The translations under genes and the position numbers were made by a program. From a virus: DNA of 64,000 bases. The notes under the pieces are model-generated. The model ran no database searches and had not been told where the DNA came from. It was given only the letters and a program-made list of their open reading frames with translations. The stretch is taken from positions 27,276-91,275 of the IMG/VR virus record IMGVR_UViG_3300014819_000003, one strand, 5' to 3'. Positions 1-8,525 of this stretch are shown here, one piece after another. The first letter of the stretch is position 1; the number at the start of each line of letters is the position of its first letter.

Positions 1-1
1 C

Positions 2-172
2 GTTATTGGAACGTCTGATCTATATGGCGTAAACCCAGTTGATGTTTATAAGACTTATATTGGAACTAATAAGATTATTTTTGATGATGATGAAGGTTTG
101 ACAGTAGATGCAGATAAAATCAAGGTATATACCGATACAACATGGACAATTCAGGTAGGTACACCAGTATAA
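2..172 (+). CDS. C-terminal end of an unidentified protein (partial)
   Basis: An open frame enters from the left edge and stops with TAA at 170-172, giving 56 residues. The tail is rich in Asp, Thr and Val with alternating hydrophobic residues, as in a small beta domain. It ends just before a -10 box and lies upstream of the portal, so a structural or packaging-related role is possible, but no family is recognised. The start lies outside the window. Confidence 0.6.
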   Translation, partial: VIGTSDLYGVNPVDVYKTYIGTNKIIFDDDEGLTVDADKIKVYTDTTWTIQVGTPV

Positions 173-175
173 TCT

Positions 176-183
176 GCTATACT
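176..183 (+). promoter_or_regulatory. Extended -10 promoter, leaderless type
   Basis: TGC followed by TATACT at 178-183. The ATG at 191 begins 7 nt downstream, where the transcript should start, and no SD precedes it. This favours ATG 191 over the in-frame ATG at 185. Confidence 0.5.
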
Positions 184-190
184 TATGGAT

Positions 191-574
191 ATGAGTAGTG
201 GAAAATTGCCAAAAGTTGGTAACGTCAGGCGCAAAGTTATAGAAAAAAACTACGCTTGGGGTCTTTATGTGTACAAAAAGTCCAATGGTAAGTGGTTTAC
301 CGATGGTGAGGGTAGTGTTTTAAATATTCCAGCAATGCGTGGAGACTTATCAAAGATTGCTGAACTCAAGAAGGCTGCCATGTATTATGGCGATGAAGGT
401 GACGGAGAATGTATTTTTGTACCTGGTTTAAGCAGGGTAACAGAAGAACAGTATTCAGAAATGGTAGACAGAATGAAACAAGGTCTTATTCCTAACCTCA
501 ATGATATGGGTGCTGTATACGATGCTCAACAAACCCTAAAGAAACATGGAAGGGATACGTTTGACAGTGAGTGA
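191..574 (+). CDS. Hypothetical protein upstream of portal
   Basis: This is a 127-residue soluble protein with no recognised domain. It has a basic N-terminus and a helical C-terminal half. The frame also has an ATG at 185, but the -10 box at 178-183 places the RNA start near 191, so the second ATG is preferred. Its 3' end overlaps the portal gene by about 29 nt (or 8 nt if the portal starts at GTG 567), so it is co-transcribed with the head genes. A head-associated role is only a guess from position. Confidence 0.6.
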   Translation: MSSGKLPKVGNVRRKVIEKNYAWGLYVYKKSNGKWFTDGEGSVLNIPAMRGDLSKIAELKKAAMYYGDEGDGECIFVPGLSRVTEEQYSEMVDRMKQGLIPNLNDMGAVYDAQQTLKKHGRDTFDSE

Positions 575-2168
575 AAATTTTGAATATATTCAGGCAGGTC
601 TGAATACACAACAAAAAGAACCCAATCAATTTGCAGGATTAGATCCTTTTGCAAAGTCTTGGGATGATCTTAAAGGTTTAAATGGAATTGATAACAACTT
701 CCGTCGTAGAACAACTAGAAATCTTACAAAGGTTGCATCTGAAAGTCCTGCATATTTAGAATCTGCTGGTGCTACGCCAATGGGCGACGGTAGCGGATCA
801 AAACAATTAAATGCTGGCACGGTATATAGAAACGGCTACGGATTATTTGACGTAATTACTCCACCATATAACATGTATGAGTTGGCTAACTTTTATGATA
901 CAAACTTTGCTAACCATGCTGCTATTGATGCTAAGGTAGAAAATGTTGTTGGTTTGGGATACCGTTTTGATATTACAGATCGCACAATGCTTAGTTTTGA
1001 AATGAGTGACGACGAGGGCAAGGTAGATAGAGCAAGAAATAGAATTGAACGAGCAAAAATTATGCTTCGTGACTGGCTTGAAGGTCTTAATGATGATGAC
1101 TCATTTACAACTACAATGGAAAAGGTTTATACAGATCTACAGGCTACAGGTAATGGATTTCTTGAGGTTGGTCGTAAGGTAAATGGCGAGATTGGTTATA
1201 TTGGACATATTCCAGCAACTACAGTTCGTGTTCGTCGTTTAAAAGATGGCTTCTTGCAGATTATTGGAAATAAGATTGTTTACTTCCGTAACTTTGGTGC
1301 AAGAAATGCAAACCCAGTAACTTCGGATCCAAGACCAAATGAGATTATTCATCTTAAGCAATACTCACCACTAAATACATTTTATGGCATTCCAGATATT
1401 CTTTCTGCATTACCTTCTCTAATCGGTGATCAATTAGCATCTCAATATAATATTGATTACTTTGAAAACAAGGCTGTTCCACGCTATGTTATTACAGTAA
1501 AGGGCGCTAAGTTATCTGCTGATGCTGAAGATAAGATGTTTAGATTCTTGCAGACAGGCCTAAAGGCTCAGTCTCATAGAACTCTTTATATTCCACTTCC
1601 AGGCGATAGTGAAAACAATAAAGTTGAATTTAAGATGGAGCCTATCGAAAACGGTATTCAAGAAGGATCATTTAAAGAATATCGTAAGCAAAATCGTGAT
1701 GATATTTTGATTGCTCATCAGGTTCCTATTTCTAAACTTGGTGGCTCTGATTCTGCTGCTATTGCTGCTGCGATTTCTCAGGATCGTACATTTAAAGAGC
1801 AGGTATCACGTCCAGCCCAAAGATACCTAGAAAAGATGATTAATAAGGTTGTTAAAGAAAAAACTGATGTTCTTGAGTTGAAGTTTAACGAACTAACATT
1901 AACAGACGAAATTGCACAGTCTCAGATTTTGGAACGCTATGTTAAGACTCAGGTTATGACTCCTAACGAGGCTCGTGAGAAGTTAGATCTTCCACAACGT
2001 CCAGACGGAGATAGCCCATTTGTTATGAGTCCACGTCAGGCTACTGATGCTAGGGCAGATTTGGCAGGAAATCGACAAAGAGATACCGAAAGAACAAATA
2101 ATAACTCTGATTCTCCATCCACAATTTCAGGAAGAAATCCACAGGGAGAAGGGCGTTCATCCACATAA
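546..2168 (+). CDS. Portal protein
   Basis: This 540-residue protein forms the dodecameric ring at the capsid vertex through which DNA is packaged and ejected. It belongs to the HK97/PBSX-type phage portal family. The clearest part is the central stretch around residues 270-320, with the IIHLKQYSP and FYGIPDILSAL segments followed by a long helix, and the region near residue 390 (IAHQVPISKLG). The length is normal for the family. The C-terminus is a polar, Asn/Ser/Arg-rich tail. The start is uncertain: ATG 546 is the longest, but GTG 567 has an upstream AGGGA and would shorten the overlap with the previous gene to 8 nt. The protease/scaffold and capsid genes follow directly. Confidence 0.9.
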   Translation: MEGIRLTVSENFEYIQAGLNTQQKEPNQFAGLDPFAKSWDDLKGLNGIDNNFRRRTTRNLTKVASESPAYLESAGATPMGDGSGSKQLNAGTVYRNGYGLFDVITPPYNMYELANFYDTNFANHAAIDAKVENVVGLGYRFDITDRTMLSFEMSDDEGKVDRARNRIERAKIMLRDWLEGLNDDDSFTTTMEKVYTDLQATGNGFLEVGRKVNGEIGYIGHIPATTVRVRRLKDGFLQIIGNKIVYFRNFGARNANPVTSDPRPNEIIHLKQYSPLNTFYGIPDILSALPSLIGDQLASQYNIDYFENKAVPRYVITVKGAKLSADAEDKMFRFLQTGLKAQSHRTLYIPLPGDSENNKVEFKMEPIENGIQEGSFKEYRKQNRDDILIAHQVPISKLGGSDSAAIAAAISQDRTFKEQVSRPAQRYLEKMINKVVKEKTDVLELKFNELTLTDEIAQSQILERYVKTQVMTPNEAREKLDLPQRPDGDSPFVMSPRQATDARADLAGNRQRDTERTNNNSDSPSTISGRNPQGEGRSST

Positions 2169-2192
2169 TATCCACATAGTGATATAAACGGA

Positions 2193-2201
2193 TGATATAA
2201 T
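2193..2201 (+). promoter_or_regulatory. Extended -10 promoter for protease/scaffold gene
   Basis: TGA then TATAAT at 2196-2201, 9 nt before ATG 2211. No SD is visible, so the transcript would have a leader of only a few nucleotides. Confidence 0.45.
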
Positions 2202-2210
2202 TAACCTGCA

Positions 2211-3503
2211 ATGATTATAAACAAAGCACACTGGGTTACAGAAGGCGACAGCGTTCGCTTTTCTATGCCCATTGGCAAAATTGATCAGGAACGTCGTATT
2301 GTATCAGGTTTTGCAACATTAGATAACATTGATAAACAAAATGATATTGTAACTACGGAAGCAAGCATGACTGCTTTTAAAAAGTTCCGTGGCAACCTTC
2401 GTGAAATGCATCAACCCAGTGCTGTCGGTAAGGTTGTTTCTTTTAAAGAGGATCGTTACTTTGATCCAGAAACAAAGAAGTTTTATAGTGGAGTTTATGT
2501 TTCTGCATATGTTTCTAAAGGTGCACAAGATACATGGGAAAAAGTTCTTGATGGAACTTTGACTGGTTTTTCAATCGGTGGAAACATCAAAAAGTTTGAT
2601 GATGAGTTTAATGCAGATATGGATAAATCAGTGCGTATAATTAAAGAGTATGAATTGCATGAATTATCACTCGTAGATAATCCTGCTAACCAATTCGCTA
2701 ATGTTATCTCTATTGAAAAAGGACAACTCGGCGGGTATTTGGCAAAAGCAGTAGTTGATACAGTGTATTGGTGCAAACAAGACGATATTGTTCGTCTATC
2801 TCCTGAAGATAAGGAAGCATGTCCTACTTGCGATACTTCAATGTCAAACATTGGTTTTGTTGAGTCGGGCGATGACAATATTGAAACATTAAAGTTCTTA
2901 GTTGATAGTGCAAAAGGCATTAGGACAATTAAGATGACTAAGGAGGATAATCCTATGACAGAAGAAACAGAAGTTGTAGCAGAGGCACCAGCCGAAGCAG
3001 CACCAGTTGTTGAAAATGTTGAGGTTGCTCCAGAGGCTACAGCAGAAGTCGTAGCAGAAGAGGCACCAGCAGTTGCTGAAGAAGCACCTGTTGATACTGA
3101 AATTGTTAAGGCTGATGAAGTTGCTCCTTCAACAGAAGAAGTTGTAGAGAAGAAAGAAGATGTTGTTACAGATATCGCCAAAAATGTAACAGACATTAAA
3201 GACTCTCTAACTAATGCCTTGAGCAGTCTAGCAGAAACCGTTAAGTCACTTCAGGCTAACGTTGATGCAATTACAAAGTCCCTTGAAACCGTTACAGGTG
3301 AAGTTAAGTCTGTAGCAAGTGAGGTTAAAGAAGTAAAGGGTTCTTTCGATGAGTTTGGCAAGCGAGTAGATGCAGTAGAAGCAGATACCGCTTTCCGCAA
3401 GTCTGGCGATCTAGGCGAGATCGTGCAGGAGTTTTCAGAAATGAAGACTCAAAAATCCCTATGGGGCGGACGTTTCCTCACAAATGCCGACCTATTTAAG
3501 TGA
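2211..3503 (+). CDS. Prohead protease fused to scaffold
   Basis: This 430-residue protein joins a capsid maturation protease to a scaffold. Residues 1-165 resemble the XkdF/prohead serine protease fold. A plausible catalytic set is H67 (EMHQP), S121 (TGFSIGG) and E151 or D156 (HELSLVDNP). Residues 185-210 add a small zinc-ribbon-like element with C188, C204 and C207. From residue 249 onward the chain is very acidic, Ala/Val/Glu-rich and then coiled coil, as expected of a scaffold. An internal in-frame start with a near-perfect SD lies at 2955. Its position between portal and major capsid genes is the standard one. ATG 2211 follows a -10 box and lacks an SD. Confidence 0.85.
   Translation: MIINKAHWVTEGDSVRFSMPIGKIDQERRIVSGFATLDNIDKQNDIVTTEASMTAFKKFRGNLREMHQPSAVGKVVSFKEDRYFDPETKKFYSGVYVSAYVSKGAQDTWEKVLDGTLTGFSIGGNIKKFDDEFNADMDKSVRIIKEYELHELSLVDNPANQFANVISIEKGQLGGYLAKAVVDTVYWCKQDDIVRLSPEDKEACPTCDTSMSNIGFVESGDDNIETLKFLVDSAKGIRTIKMTKEDNPMTEETEVVAEAPAEAAPVVENVEVAPEATAEVVAEEAPAVAEEAPVDTEIVKADEVAPSTEEVVEKKEDVVTDIAKNVTDIKDSLTNALSSLAETVKSLQANVDAITKSLETVTGEVKSVASEVKEVKGSFDEFGKRVDAVEADTAFRKSGDLGEIVQEFSEMKTQKSLWGGRFLTNADLFK
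2940..2946 (+). promoter_or_regulatory. Internal Shine-Dalgarno inside the protease gene
   Basis: AAGGAGG sits 8 nt before ATG 2955, which is in frame with the surrounding gene (codon 249). It is among the best SD matches in the window, yet it lies inside a coding region. Confidence 0.75.
2955..3503 (+). CDS. Nested scaffold protein (internal in-frame start)
   Basis: This 182-residue product is predicted from ATG 2955, the 249th codon of the protease gene, using the SD at 2940-2946. It would contain only the acidic and coiled-coil scaffold segment, without the protease or zinc-ribbon parts. In lambda and related phages the scaffold (Nu3) is made in the same way from inside the protease gene, giving excess scaffold over protease. 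Here the arrangement is inferred from the SD, spacing and frame; the protein itself has not been observed. Confidence 0.7.
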   Translation: MTEETEVVAEAPAEAAPVVENVEVAPEATAEVVAEEAPAVAEEAPVDTEIVKADEVAPSTEEVVEKKEDVVTDIAKNVTDIKDSLTNALSSLAETVKSLQANVDAITKSLETVTGEVKSVASEVKEVKGSFDEFGKRVDAVEADTAFRKSGDLGEIVQEFSEMKTQKSLWGGRFLTNADLFK

Positions 3504-3529
3504 ACATAAACCAAATGGAGGTGAACAAT

Positions 3530-4648
3530 ATGTCGGAACAAGAACAATTAATTAAGGCTGCTGAAGCGGGTGCTTTCGTATCTGGCGGGATTGGTGGCGC
3601 AACTGCTACTGATCGTGACAGCAACGTATCTCCTGCTACTTCTCTTGGTAACGTTACTGGCGGAACTTTCGGTTCAATTACTGGACCTAACGCAGTAAAC
3701 CCAACAGGAAGTAACAGTGGTATTCTAAACCCTGAGCAGGCTCGCCGCTTTATCGACTACGTGTGGGATGCAACAGTTCTCGCCAAGGATGGTCGTAGAG
3801 TTACAATGCGAGCAAACACCATGGAAATCGAAAAGGTTAACGTGGGTGAGCGTGTAATCCGTGCTGCTGCACAAGCAGATGACGCATACACAAACGCAGG
3901 CGCAACATTTACAAAAGTAGAACTAACAACCAAAAAGATTCGTCTTGACTGGGAAGTTTCTACTGAGTCTCTAGAAGACAATATTGAAGGAGCGGCTCTT
4001 GAAGACCGTCTCGTTCGCTTGATGACCAATGCATTCGCAAATGACATTGAAGATCTAGCGATTAACGGTGATGGTGCTACAGGCAACTTCCTCTCAATCA
4101 TGTCTGGCTTTATTAAGCAAACTCGTGGTACAGTAGGCAACGCTGCTCATGAAGCAGATGTTACCGTATCTAACAACGAGTGGACTCCACAAGTAATGCA
4201 GGATATCATTCTTGCAATGCCACGTAAGTATCGTGCACTTAAGAGCAATCTTAAGTTCTATGCAGGTACTGACGCATTCCAGGGTATCGTTAAGAATAAC
4301 GGTACACTCGCTGATGCTATTGCTGAAGCGATTGCTGGACAAACACCAGGTAGCACACAGGCTAACCGTCAAGCATATCTTGATGGTCTAGGACAGACAT
4401 TCGGTGGTTCTCGTACCACCCGTGTTCTTGGAGTGGATGTACTTGAGGTTCCTTACTATCCAGCAGGATATGTAGATCTCACATTCCCTGAGAACCGTGT
4501 CTGGGGCTTCCAGCGTGATATCACGGTAAACCGTGAATACAAGCCAAAGAAGGATACTGTAGAATATACAGTTTTCGTTCGCTTTGGTATTGCATGGGAA
4601 GAGTTGGATGCAGTTGCTTATGGCGACGCAGACAGCGCAGATTCCTAA
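3530..4648 (+). CDS. Major capsid protein (HK97 fold)
   Basis: This 372-residue protein forms the icosahedral shell. The N-terminus is Gly/Thr/Ser-rich. An E-loop-like region (residues about 85-130) is followed by a helix-rich P domain and a C-terminal strand region (about 330-365), with the order typical of HK97-fold capsids. ATG 3530 is chosen over upstream in-frame codons because GGAGGTG at 3517-3523 sits 6 nt before it. Codons are noticeably C-richer (ATC, CTC, GGC) than in neighbouring genes, a sign of selection for high expression. A rho-independent terminator follows at 4671-4698. Confidence 0.9.
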   Translation: MSEQEQLIKAAEAGAFVSGGIGGATATDRDSNVSPATSLGNVTGGTFGSITGPNAVNPTGSNSGILNPEQARRFIDYVWDATVLAKDGRRVTMRANTMEIEKVNVGERVIRAAAQADDAYTNAGATFTKVELTTKKIRLDWEVSTESLEDNIEGAALEDRLVRLMTNAFANDIEDLAINGDGATGNFLSIMSGFIKQTRGTVGNAAHEADVTVSNNEWTPQVMQDIILAMPRKYRALKSNLKFYAGTDAFQGIVKNNGTLADAIAEAIAGQTPGSTQANRQAYLDGLGQTFGGSRTTRVLGVDVLEVPYYPAGYVDLTFPENRVWGFQRDITVNREYKPKKDTVEYTVFVRFGIAWEELDAVAYGDADSADS

Positions 4649-4670
4649 AATTAAATAAGCAGTATTAAGA

Positions 4671-4698
4671 GGGAGCGGAATAAACCCCGCTCCCTTTT
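4671..4698 (+). terminator. Rho-independent terminator after the capsid gene
   Basis: An 8-bp GC-rich stem, GGGAGCGG (4671-4678) with CCGCTCCC (4687-4694), encloses an A-rich loop and is followed by TTTT. Confidence 0.85.
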
Positions 4699-4706
4699 AG
4701 CATCTC

Positions 4707-4715
4707 TGGTATAAT
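4707..4715 (+). promoter_or_regulatory. Extended -10 promoter for neck genes
   Basis: TGG then TATAAT at 4710-4715, directly after the capsid terminator. A GGAGGA SD at 4722-4727 and ATG 4733 follow. It restarts transcription for the head-tail connector genes. Confidence 0.65.
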
Positions 4716-4732
4716 GACAGTGGAGGAATAAT

Positions 4733-5065
4733 ATGTTAAATGTAGAAGATTTAAAAACAAAAAGCGTATTTGAAATTAAATCATTTGCAAAGAAAAATAA
4801 TATTGATCTCAAAGATGCAAGAACAAAAATAGAAATGTTAAATATTTTAGAGGGTAAAGAAGTAGTACAAATAGCCAAAAAAAAGGTGCCAGAAAAAGTT
4901 GCTATTTACTCAGAACGAAACAAGCATAATAGCGATAAAAAAATTGGCTCACTCAAAGTTGGTTATAATATAGTTAGTAAGGAGGCAGCCGACTGGTGGC
5001 TTTCTCGCAAGGGAGTTAGACTAGCAACGCCCCAAGAGTTAGCAAAACACTACGGTATAGACTAA
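4733..5065 (+). CDS. Small head-associated protein with SAP/HeH-like N-terminus
   Basis: This is a 110-residue basic protein. Residues 1-40 form a helix-extended-helix pattern (LNVEDLKTKSV, then IKSFAKKNNIDL) resembling SAP/HeH/Rho-N DNA-binding modules. The C-terminal 50 residues, with a WWLSRKGVR segment and an ATPQELAKHYG helix, resemble short proteins found next to phage capsid genes. It starts a new transcription unit and overlaps the next gene by one base. A role in head completion or DNA contact is inferred from position and the N-terminal module. Confidence 0.6.
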   Translation: MLNVEDLKTKSVFEIKSFAKKNNIDLKDARTKIEMLNILEGKEVVQIAKKKVPEKVAIYSERNKHNSDKKIGSLKVGYNIVSKEAADWWLSRKGVRLATPQELAKHYGID

Positions 5066-6036
5066 TGGAGATTTTAAGGATTCCCCCATATCCACTTGAA
5101 ATTGAGTATACAGTGCCGACAGCAAGCACATCATATTTTCTTGTTATAGAAAGTAATGATAGAAATGAAGAATTGGTAGATGTAGCGGTTACATCAAACT
5201 CAAGTTCTGTGGTTTCTTATACTCTATCTGACACTCTTGCAAAGTATGATGAGCACTACGCCCTAACAATTTATGAAAAAAATGGTGCTAATCGTGGAGA
5301 TATTGTTGTTGAAGATAATTTAGAGATAGTAAGACCATATGTTGATCCAAATACACTTGCAACTACTGCCACAGAAATAGCACAATATAGAGAATATGAG
5401 GCTTTGGCTCGTCAAATTATTGATGCCTATGTTCCAGATGGATTTTATTTTACAACAGAATGGCTACAGGTAGTAGGACAAGGCACAGATTATATGCCTA
5501 TTTGGATGCGTGGATATAAGGTTCTTAAGGTGTATGAAAATGCTGAGAAGGTTTGGGATGTTGATGACGCTGATGGTCCAGCCCTTGACGAATATGACTA
5601 TAGCATTACAAAAGATAAAACAGCAATTATTAAAGATCCAGTCGCTGGTGTAGATAACTGGAATAGAGATGAGCGCAAACCAGCAAGAACTGCTATGGCA
5701 GCATCAGACTCATTTGATTGGTATGATACTGGAGATAGTGCAAATATTCAAACCTTCAAGGGTGGAGTAAGTTTTCCAGAAGGTGCAGACTATATGTTTT
5801 ATATTGAGGCAGGGTATAAAGTAGTTCCTAACGATATTAAAGATGCAACTAATATGCTTATTGAAGATATCAAGTGTGGAAAGTTAGATTATTATAAACG
5901 ATATGTTGATAACTATAGAACAGATCAGTTTAGTATAAAGTATAACCCTATGATGCTAGAGGGCACTGGAAATCTTTTAGTAGATAAAATTTTAGATAAA
6001 TATGTAAATGTGGTAACTCGTCCTGGAGTATTATAA
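5065..6036 (+). CDS. Head-tail adaptor-like protein
   Basis: A 323-residue protein. Residues 1-90 look like an all-beta, Ig-like domain. Residues about 100-320 are mixed, with a helical core (IAQYREYEALARQIID) as seen in gp6/gp15-type adaptors that dock under the portal. Its place, second after the capsid and before the stopper-like gene, supports the call. The N-terminal beta domain is an addition to the usual small adaptor (about 100-150 residues) and could sit on the outside of the neck. The family assignment is moderate. Confidence 0.5.
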   Translation: MEILRIPPYPLEIEYTVPTASTSYFLVIESNDRNEELVDVAVTSNSSSVVSYTLSDTLAKYDEHYALTIYEKNGANRGDIVVEDNLEIVRPYVDPNTLATTATEIAQYREYEALARQIIDAYVPDGFYFTTEWLQVVGQGTDYMPIWMRGYKVLKVYENAEKVWDVDDADGPALDEYDYSITKDKTAIIKDPVAGVDNWNRDERKPARTAMAASDSFDWYDTGDSANIQTFKGGVSFPEGADYMFYIEAGYKVVPNDIKDATNMLIEDIKCGKLDYYKRYVDNYRTDQFSIKYNPMMLEGTGNLLVDKILDKYVNVVTRPGVL

Positions 6037-6485
6037 TGGTGATCTGCGAAGATACCGACTTTATTTATCCTATGAAGGCTGATGTTTATTATCCTATAAT
6101 TACTCAAGGCGATTATGGACAACCAAAAAAACAATGGGTTCTTGATAGAACAATAGCCTGTAATGCAACATCAGTAGGCGGTGCTGGTGAAGAAAATATT
6201 AAACCAGAAGTTTTTCTTCAATATGAAAATAAGTTAGTTGCTAGAACAAAAGCAGATCCAAGAATTTCTTCTCAAAAAGGAACAAACGCTATATCAAATA
6301 TTCTAATAACAAATGTTAGACATGCTAATGATGAAATTATATATAAAGAAACCGCAGGAGTTCGTGCTGGTAAGTCAACAATATTTGAAATTGCTACAGT
6401 AGAGCCATATGTTGGTCCTTTTAATACAGTAGAATATTATAAAATGTTGTGGCGTAGAGCAGAAAACCAGAATGTTGGTGACTAA
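6036..6485 (+). CDS. Head closure (stopper)-like protein
   Basis: A 149-residue, beta-rich protein (ADVYYPIIT, then repeated strands) at the position of head-closure proteins such as SPP1 gp16 or HK97 gp7. It overlaps both neighbours by one base (TAATG-type junctions), so translation is probably coupled. Sequence evidence for the family is weak and the call rests mainly on size, strand pattern and order. Confidence 0.5.
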   Translation: MVICEDTDFIYPMKADVYYPIITQGDYGQPKKQWVLDRTIACNATSVGGAGEENIKPEVFLQYENKLVARTKADPRISSQKGTNAISNILITNVRHANDEIIYKETAGVRAGKSTIFEIATVEPYVGPFNTVEYYKMLWRRAENQNVGD

Positions 6486-7162
6486 TGATAGTCTCTTTCG
6501 ACTTTAAAAAGTTTCAAAAAACAATGAATAATGTTGTTGATTATTCGTATGGATTTATTGATGGCATTGAAAAAGGTAAACCTAAGTTTTTAGAAAAATT
6601 AGGCAGGGAAGTTATAGTAGCACTAGGCCAATATATAGACCTCAATGCCAGGGCAAATCCTTCAGCAATGCACCATGTATACGAGTGGTATAGAACTGGA
6701 AGTCCAGCATCAAGACTATTTGATATAGATTTTGTAGTTAATAAGAATGGCCTTGTTTTATTTTCAAATTTTAAACAATCAAGGTCTATGTCTGCAGATG
6801 CAACTACGCCATTTTTTAATAAAGCAAAAATAATGGAACAAGGTAGAACAGTAGTAATAAAACCTAAAAGTGGATCAGTTCTTGCCTTTGAAGATGGTGG
6901 ACAAACAATATTTACAAAAAAACCAATTACAGTTAGAAGTCCTGGAGGAGACGAAGTTCAGGGATCTTATGAAAAGGTTTTTGATGAATTTATGGTTAGA
7001 TATTTTAAACAGTCATTTATTCGTGCTTCTGGTCTTTATGATTATATTAAAAAACCAACGGCATTTAAAAAGAATATTCGTGCTGGAGCAAAAGTAGGTA
7101 GATCAAAAGGCGTTAGTACTGGTTTTAGTTGGATAGCAGATGCAAGAATTGGGGTAGAATAG
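6485..7162 (+). CDS. Neck / HK97 gp10-like protein
   Basis: A 225-residue protein lying between the stopper-like and tail-terminator-like genes, where HK97 gp10-type tail-completion proteins usually occur. It is longer than gp10 (about 130-150). It has a helical N-terminal half and a basic C-terminus containing KKPTAFKKNIRAG and a Lys/Gly/Arg-rich end. No catalytic motif was seen. The function is inferred from gene order. Confidence 0.45.
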   Translation: MIVSFDFKKFQKTMNNVVDYSYGFIDGIEKGKPKFLEKLGREVIVALGQYIDLNARANPSAMHHVYEWYRTGSPASRLFDIDFVVNKNGLVLFSNFKQSRSMSADATTPFFNKAKIMEQGRTVVIKPKSGSVLAFEDGGQTIFTKKPITVRSPGGDEVQGSYEKVFDEFMVRYFKQSFIRASGLYDYIKKPTAFKKNIRAGAKVGRSKGVSTGFSWIADARIGVE

Positions 7163-7166
7163 AACA

Positions 7167-7745
7167 ATGGCAGATAATGTAAAAACAACTGGATACCCTC
7201 CACTTTTTCTTAATGCATATATAAATGCACAATTAGAAAGATTTGGTCTTATTGCAGAAAGCCAAACAATGCTTCCTCCGCCATTTATTCCAGCAAGCGT
7301 TCCAACAAATATAGAAGATTTATATAATGATCAGATTCAAATTCGTGGAACTGAAAAGCCAATCCTAATAATGTATGATCGTCTAACTAGATTTAGGCCT
7401 ACTCCGTTTTATAGACATAAAAGAGAGCAGTTGATATATTTTATATATACTGCTCAAGATGAAACTCTTCTAAATATAATGAGAGTAATAACTGAGGCTT
7501 TAGATCGTGAAGATGCTGCAGCACAAGACATTAATTCTTGGCTAAAGTCAAACCCATTAGCCTATGCCCCAACAAATGTATTTTTTCACAATGTTAGGGT
7601 TTATCAGGCTGACGAAAGCAGGGATGTAGTAGAACTAGCCTCTGCCAAGACCTTATTTGTTAATAAGATCATAATTGAATATGACTACCACACAAACGAT
7701 ACAATAACCATAGGTAGCACGTCCTATACTAATATCTATACCTAA
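7167..7745 (+). CDS. Tail terminator-like protein
   Basis: A 192-residue protein just upstream of the major tail protein gene, the usual place of the tail terminator that caps the tail tube at the head end. The central part (LIYFIYTAQDETLLNIMRVITEALDR in pattern: two strands and a long helix) matches the alpha/beta fold of that family. A four-nucleotide gap separates it from the upstream gene. Confidence 0.5.
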   Translation: MADNVKTTGYPPLFLNAYINAQLERFGLIAESQTMLPPPFIPASVPTNIEDLYNDQIQIRGTEKPILIMYDRLTRFRPTPFYRHKREQLIYFIYTAQDETLLNIMRVITEALDREDAAAQDINSWLKSNPLAYAPTNVFFHNVRVYQADESRDVVELASAKTLFVNKIIIEYDYHTNDTITIGSTSYTNIYT

Positions 7746-7752
7746 AAAATAC

Positions 7753-7761
7753 TGTTATACT
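7753..7761 (+). promoter_or_regulatory. Extended -10 promoter for major tail protein
   Basis: TGT then TATACT at 7756-7761, followed by a leader of about 50 nt with an AGAGGTGA SD before ATG 7817. Confidence 0.6.
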
Positions 7762-7816
7762 TAGTAACGAGGAAACACGCCCACTTATTCAACAAGGAAA
7801 AAAGAGGTGAAACAAT

Positions 7817-8458
7817 ATGCCAGCATATACCCGTGGTACGTCTAACAACATCATCGTAGGTGCCGCAGCGTTCTTTATCTGCGATACTACTTTGGATGCT
7901 GACGTTTTTTCAGATTATCCATTTGTAAGCACAGAGTCGTATAAATCAACTTTGTCTGCAAGTTCTTTCTGGACAAACGTTGGTTACACAATGAACGGTC
8001 TTGAGATGCAATTCCAGCCTGACTTCGGTGAGGTTGCAGTTGACCAAGTACTCGATGTTGCTAAACTTTACAAGCAAGGTATGCAGGTAAACGTTGCTAC
8101 AGCATTTGCTGAAGCAACTCTTGAGAATCTACTCTATGCTCTTGCATTCGCAGATGATCAACTCACTGGTACAAAGTCAACTTCCGCAGGCCGCCGTCTG
8201 AATCTTTCAGCAGGCGAACTCGGAGAGTGCCCAGTAGAGCGTGGTATCGCAGCCGTCGGTCCTGGTACTGGTGACTGTGATTCATCTGGTAACGTAGAAC
8301 GTGTCTATGTCGGATACCGTGCGCTTTCAATTGAAAACGTAACTGTTTCGGCAAAGCGTGATGAACCTTCAATGTTTGAAGTTTCATTCCGTCTACTTCC
8401 AGAAGATGCATCTGGCGCATATGGTAAGATCGTAGATCGTACTCATACCGCATCATAA
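7817..8458 (+). CDS. Major tail protein (tail tube)
   Basis: A 213-residue protein that polymerises into the tail tube. It has an all-beta pattern with a central helix (VDQVLDVAKLYKQG) and a C-terminal strand pair ending in SFRLLPEDASG, typical of siphovirus tube proteins. It has its own promoter, a strong SD, C-rich codons and a terminator, all expected of a very abundant virion protein. The two tail chaperone genes and the tape measure follow, as usual. Confidence 0.8.
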   Translation: MPAYTRGTSNNIIVGAAAFFICDTTLDADVFSDYPFVSTESYKSTLSASSFWTNVGYTMNGLEMQFQPDFGEVAVDQVLDVAKLYKQGMQVNVATAFAEATLENLLYALAFADDQLTGTKSTSAGRRLNLSAGELGECPVERGIAAVGPGTGDCDSSGNVERVYVGYRALSIENVTVSAKRDEPSMFEVSFRLLPEDASGAYGKIVDRTHTAS

Positions 8459-8481
8459 TCTTAAAATAAGATTAATAACAG

Positions 8482-8514
8482 CCCACTCCCTAATATGGGG
8501 GTGGGTTTGTTGTT
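8482..8514 (+). terminator. Terminator after the major tail protein gene
   Basis: CCCACTCCC (8482-8490) pairs with GGGGGTGGG (8497-8505) with one wobble and a 6-nt loop. A T-rich tract follows. Confidence 0.8.
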
Positions 8515-8516
8515 TA

Positions 8517-8525
8517 TGGTAAAAT
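8517..8525 (+). promoter_or_regulatory. Extended -10 promoter, leaderless type
   Basis: TGG then TAAAAT at 8520-8525, 7 nt before ATG 8533, and no SD. It lies immediately after the major-tail-protein terminator and would give a leaderless, probably weakly expressed message for the long chaperone. Confidence 0.5.

Noticed and set aside
185-190. ATG 185 as start of the first complete gene
   Set aside because: It is only one base past the TATACT box; ATG 191 fits the RNA start better.
2495-3196. 233-residue minus-strand frame opposite the scaffold region
   Set aside because: It is Ser/Thr/Ala-rich because it is the antisense of an acidic repetitive coding segment; no start signal, no family.
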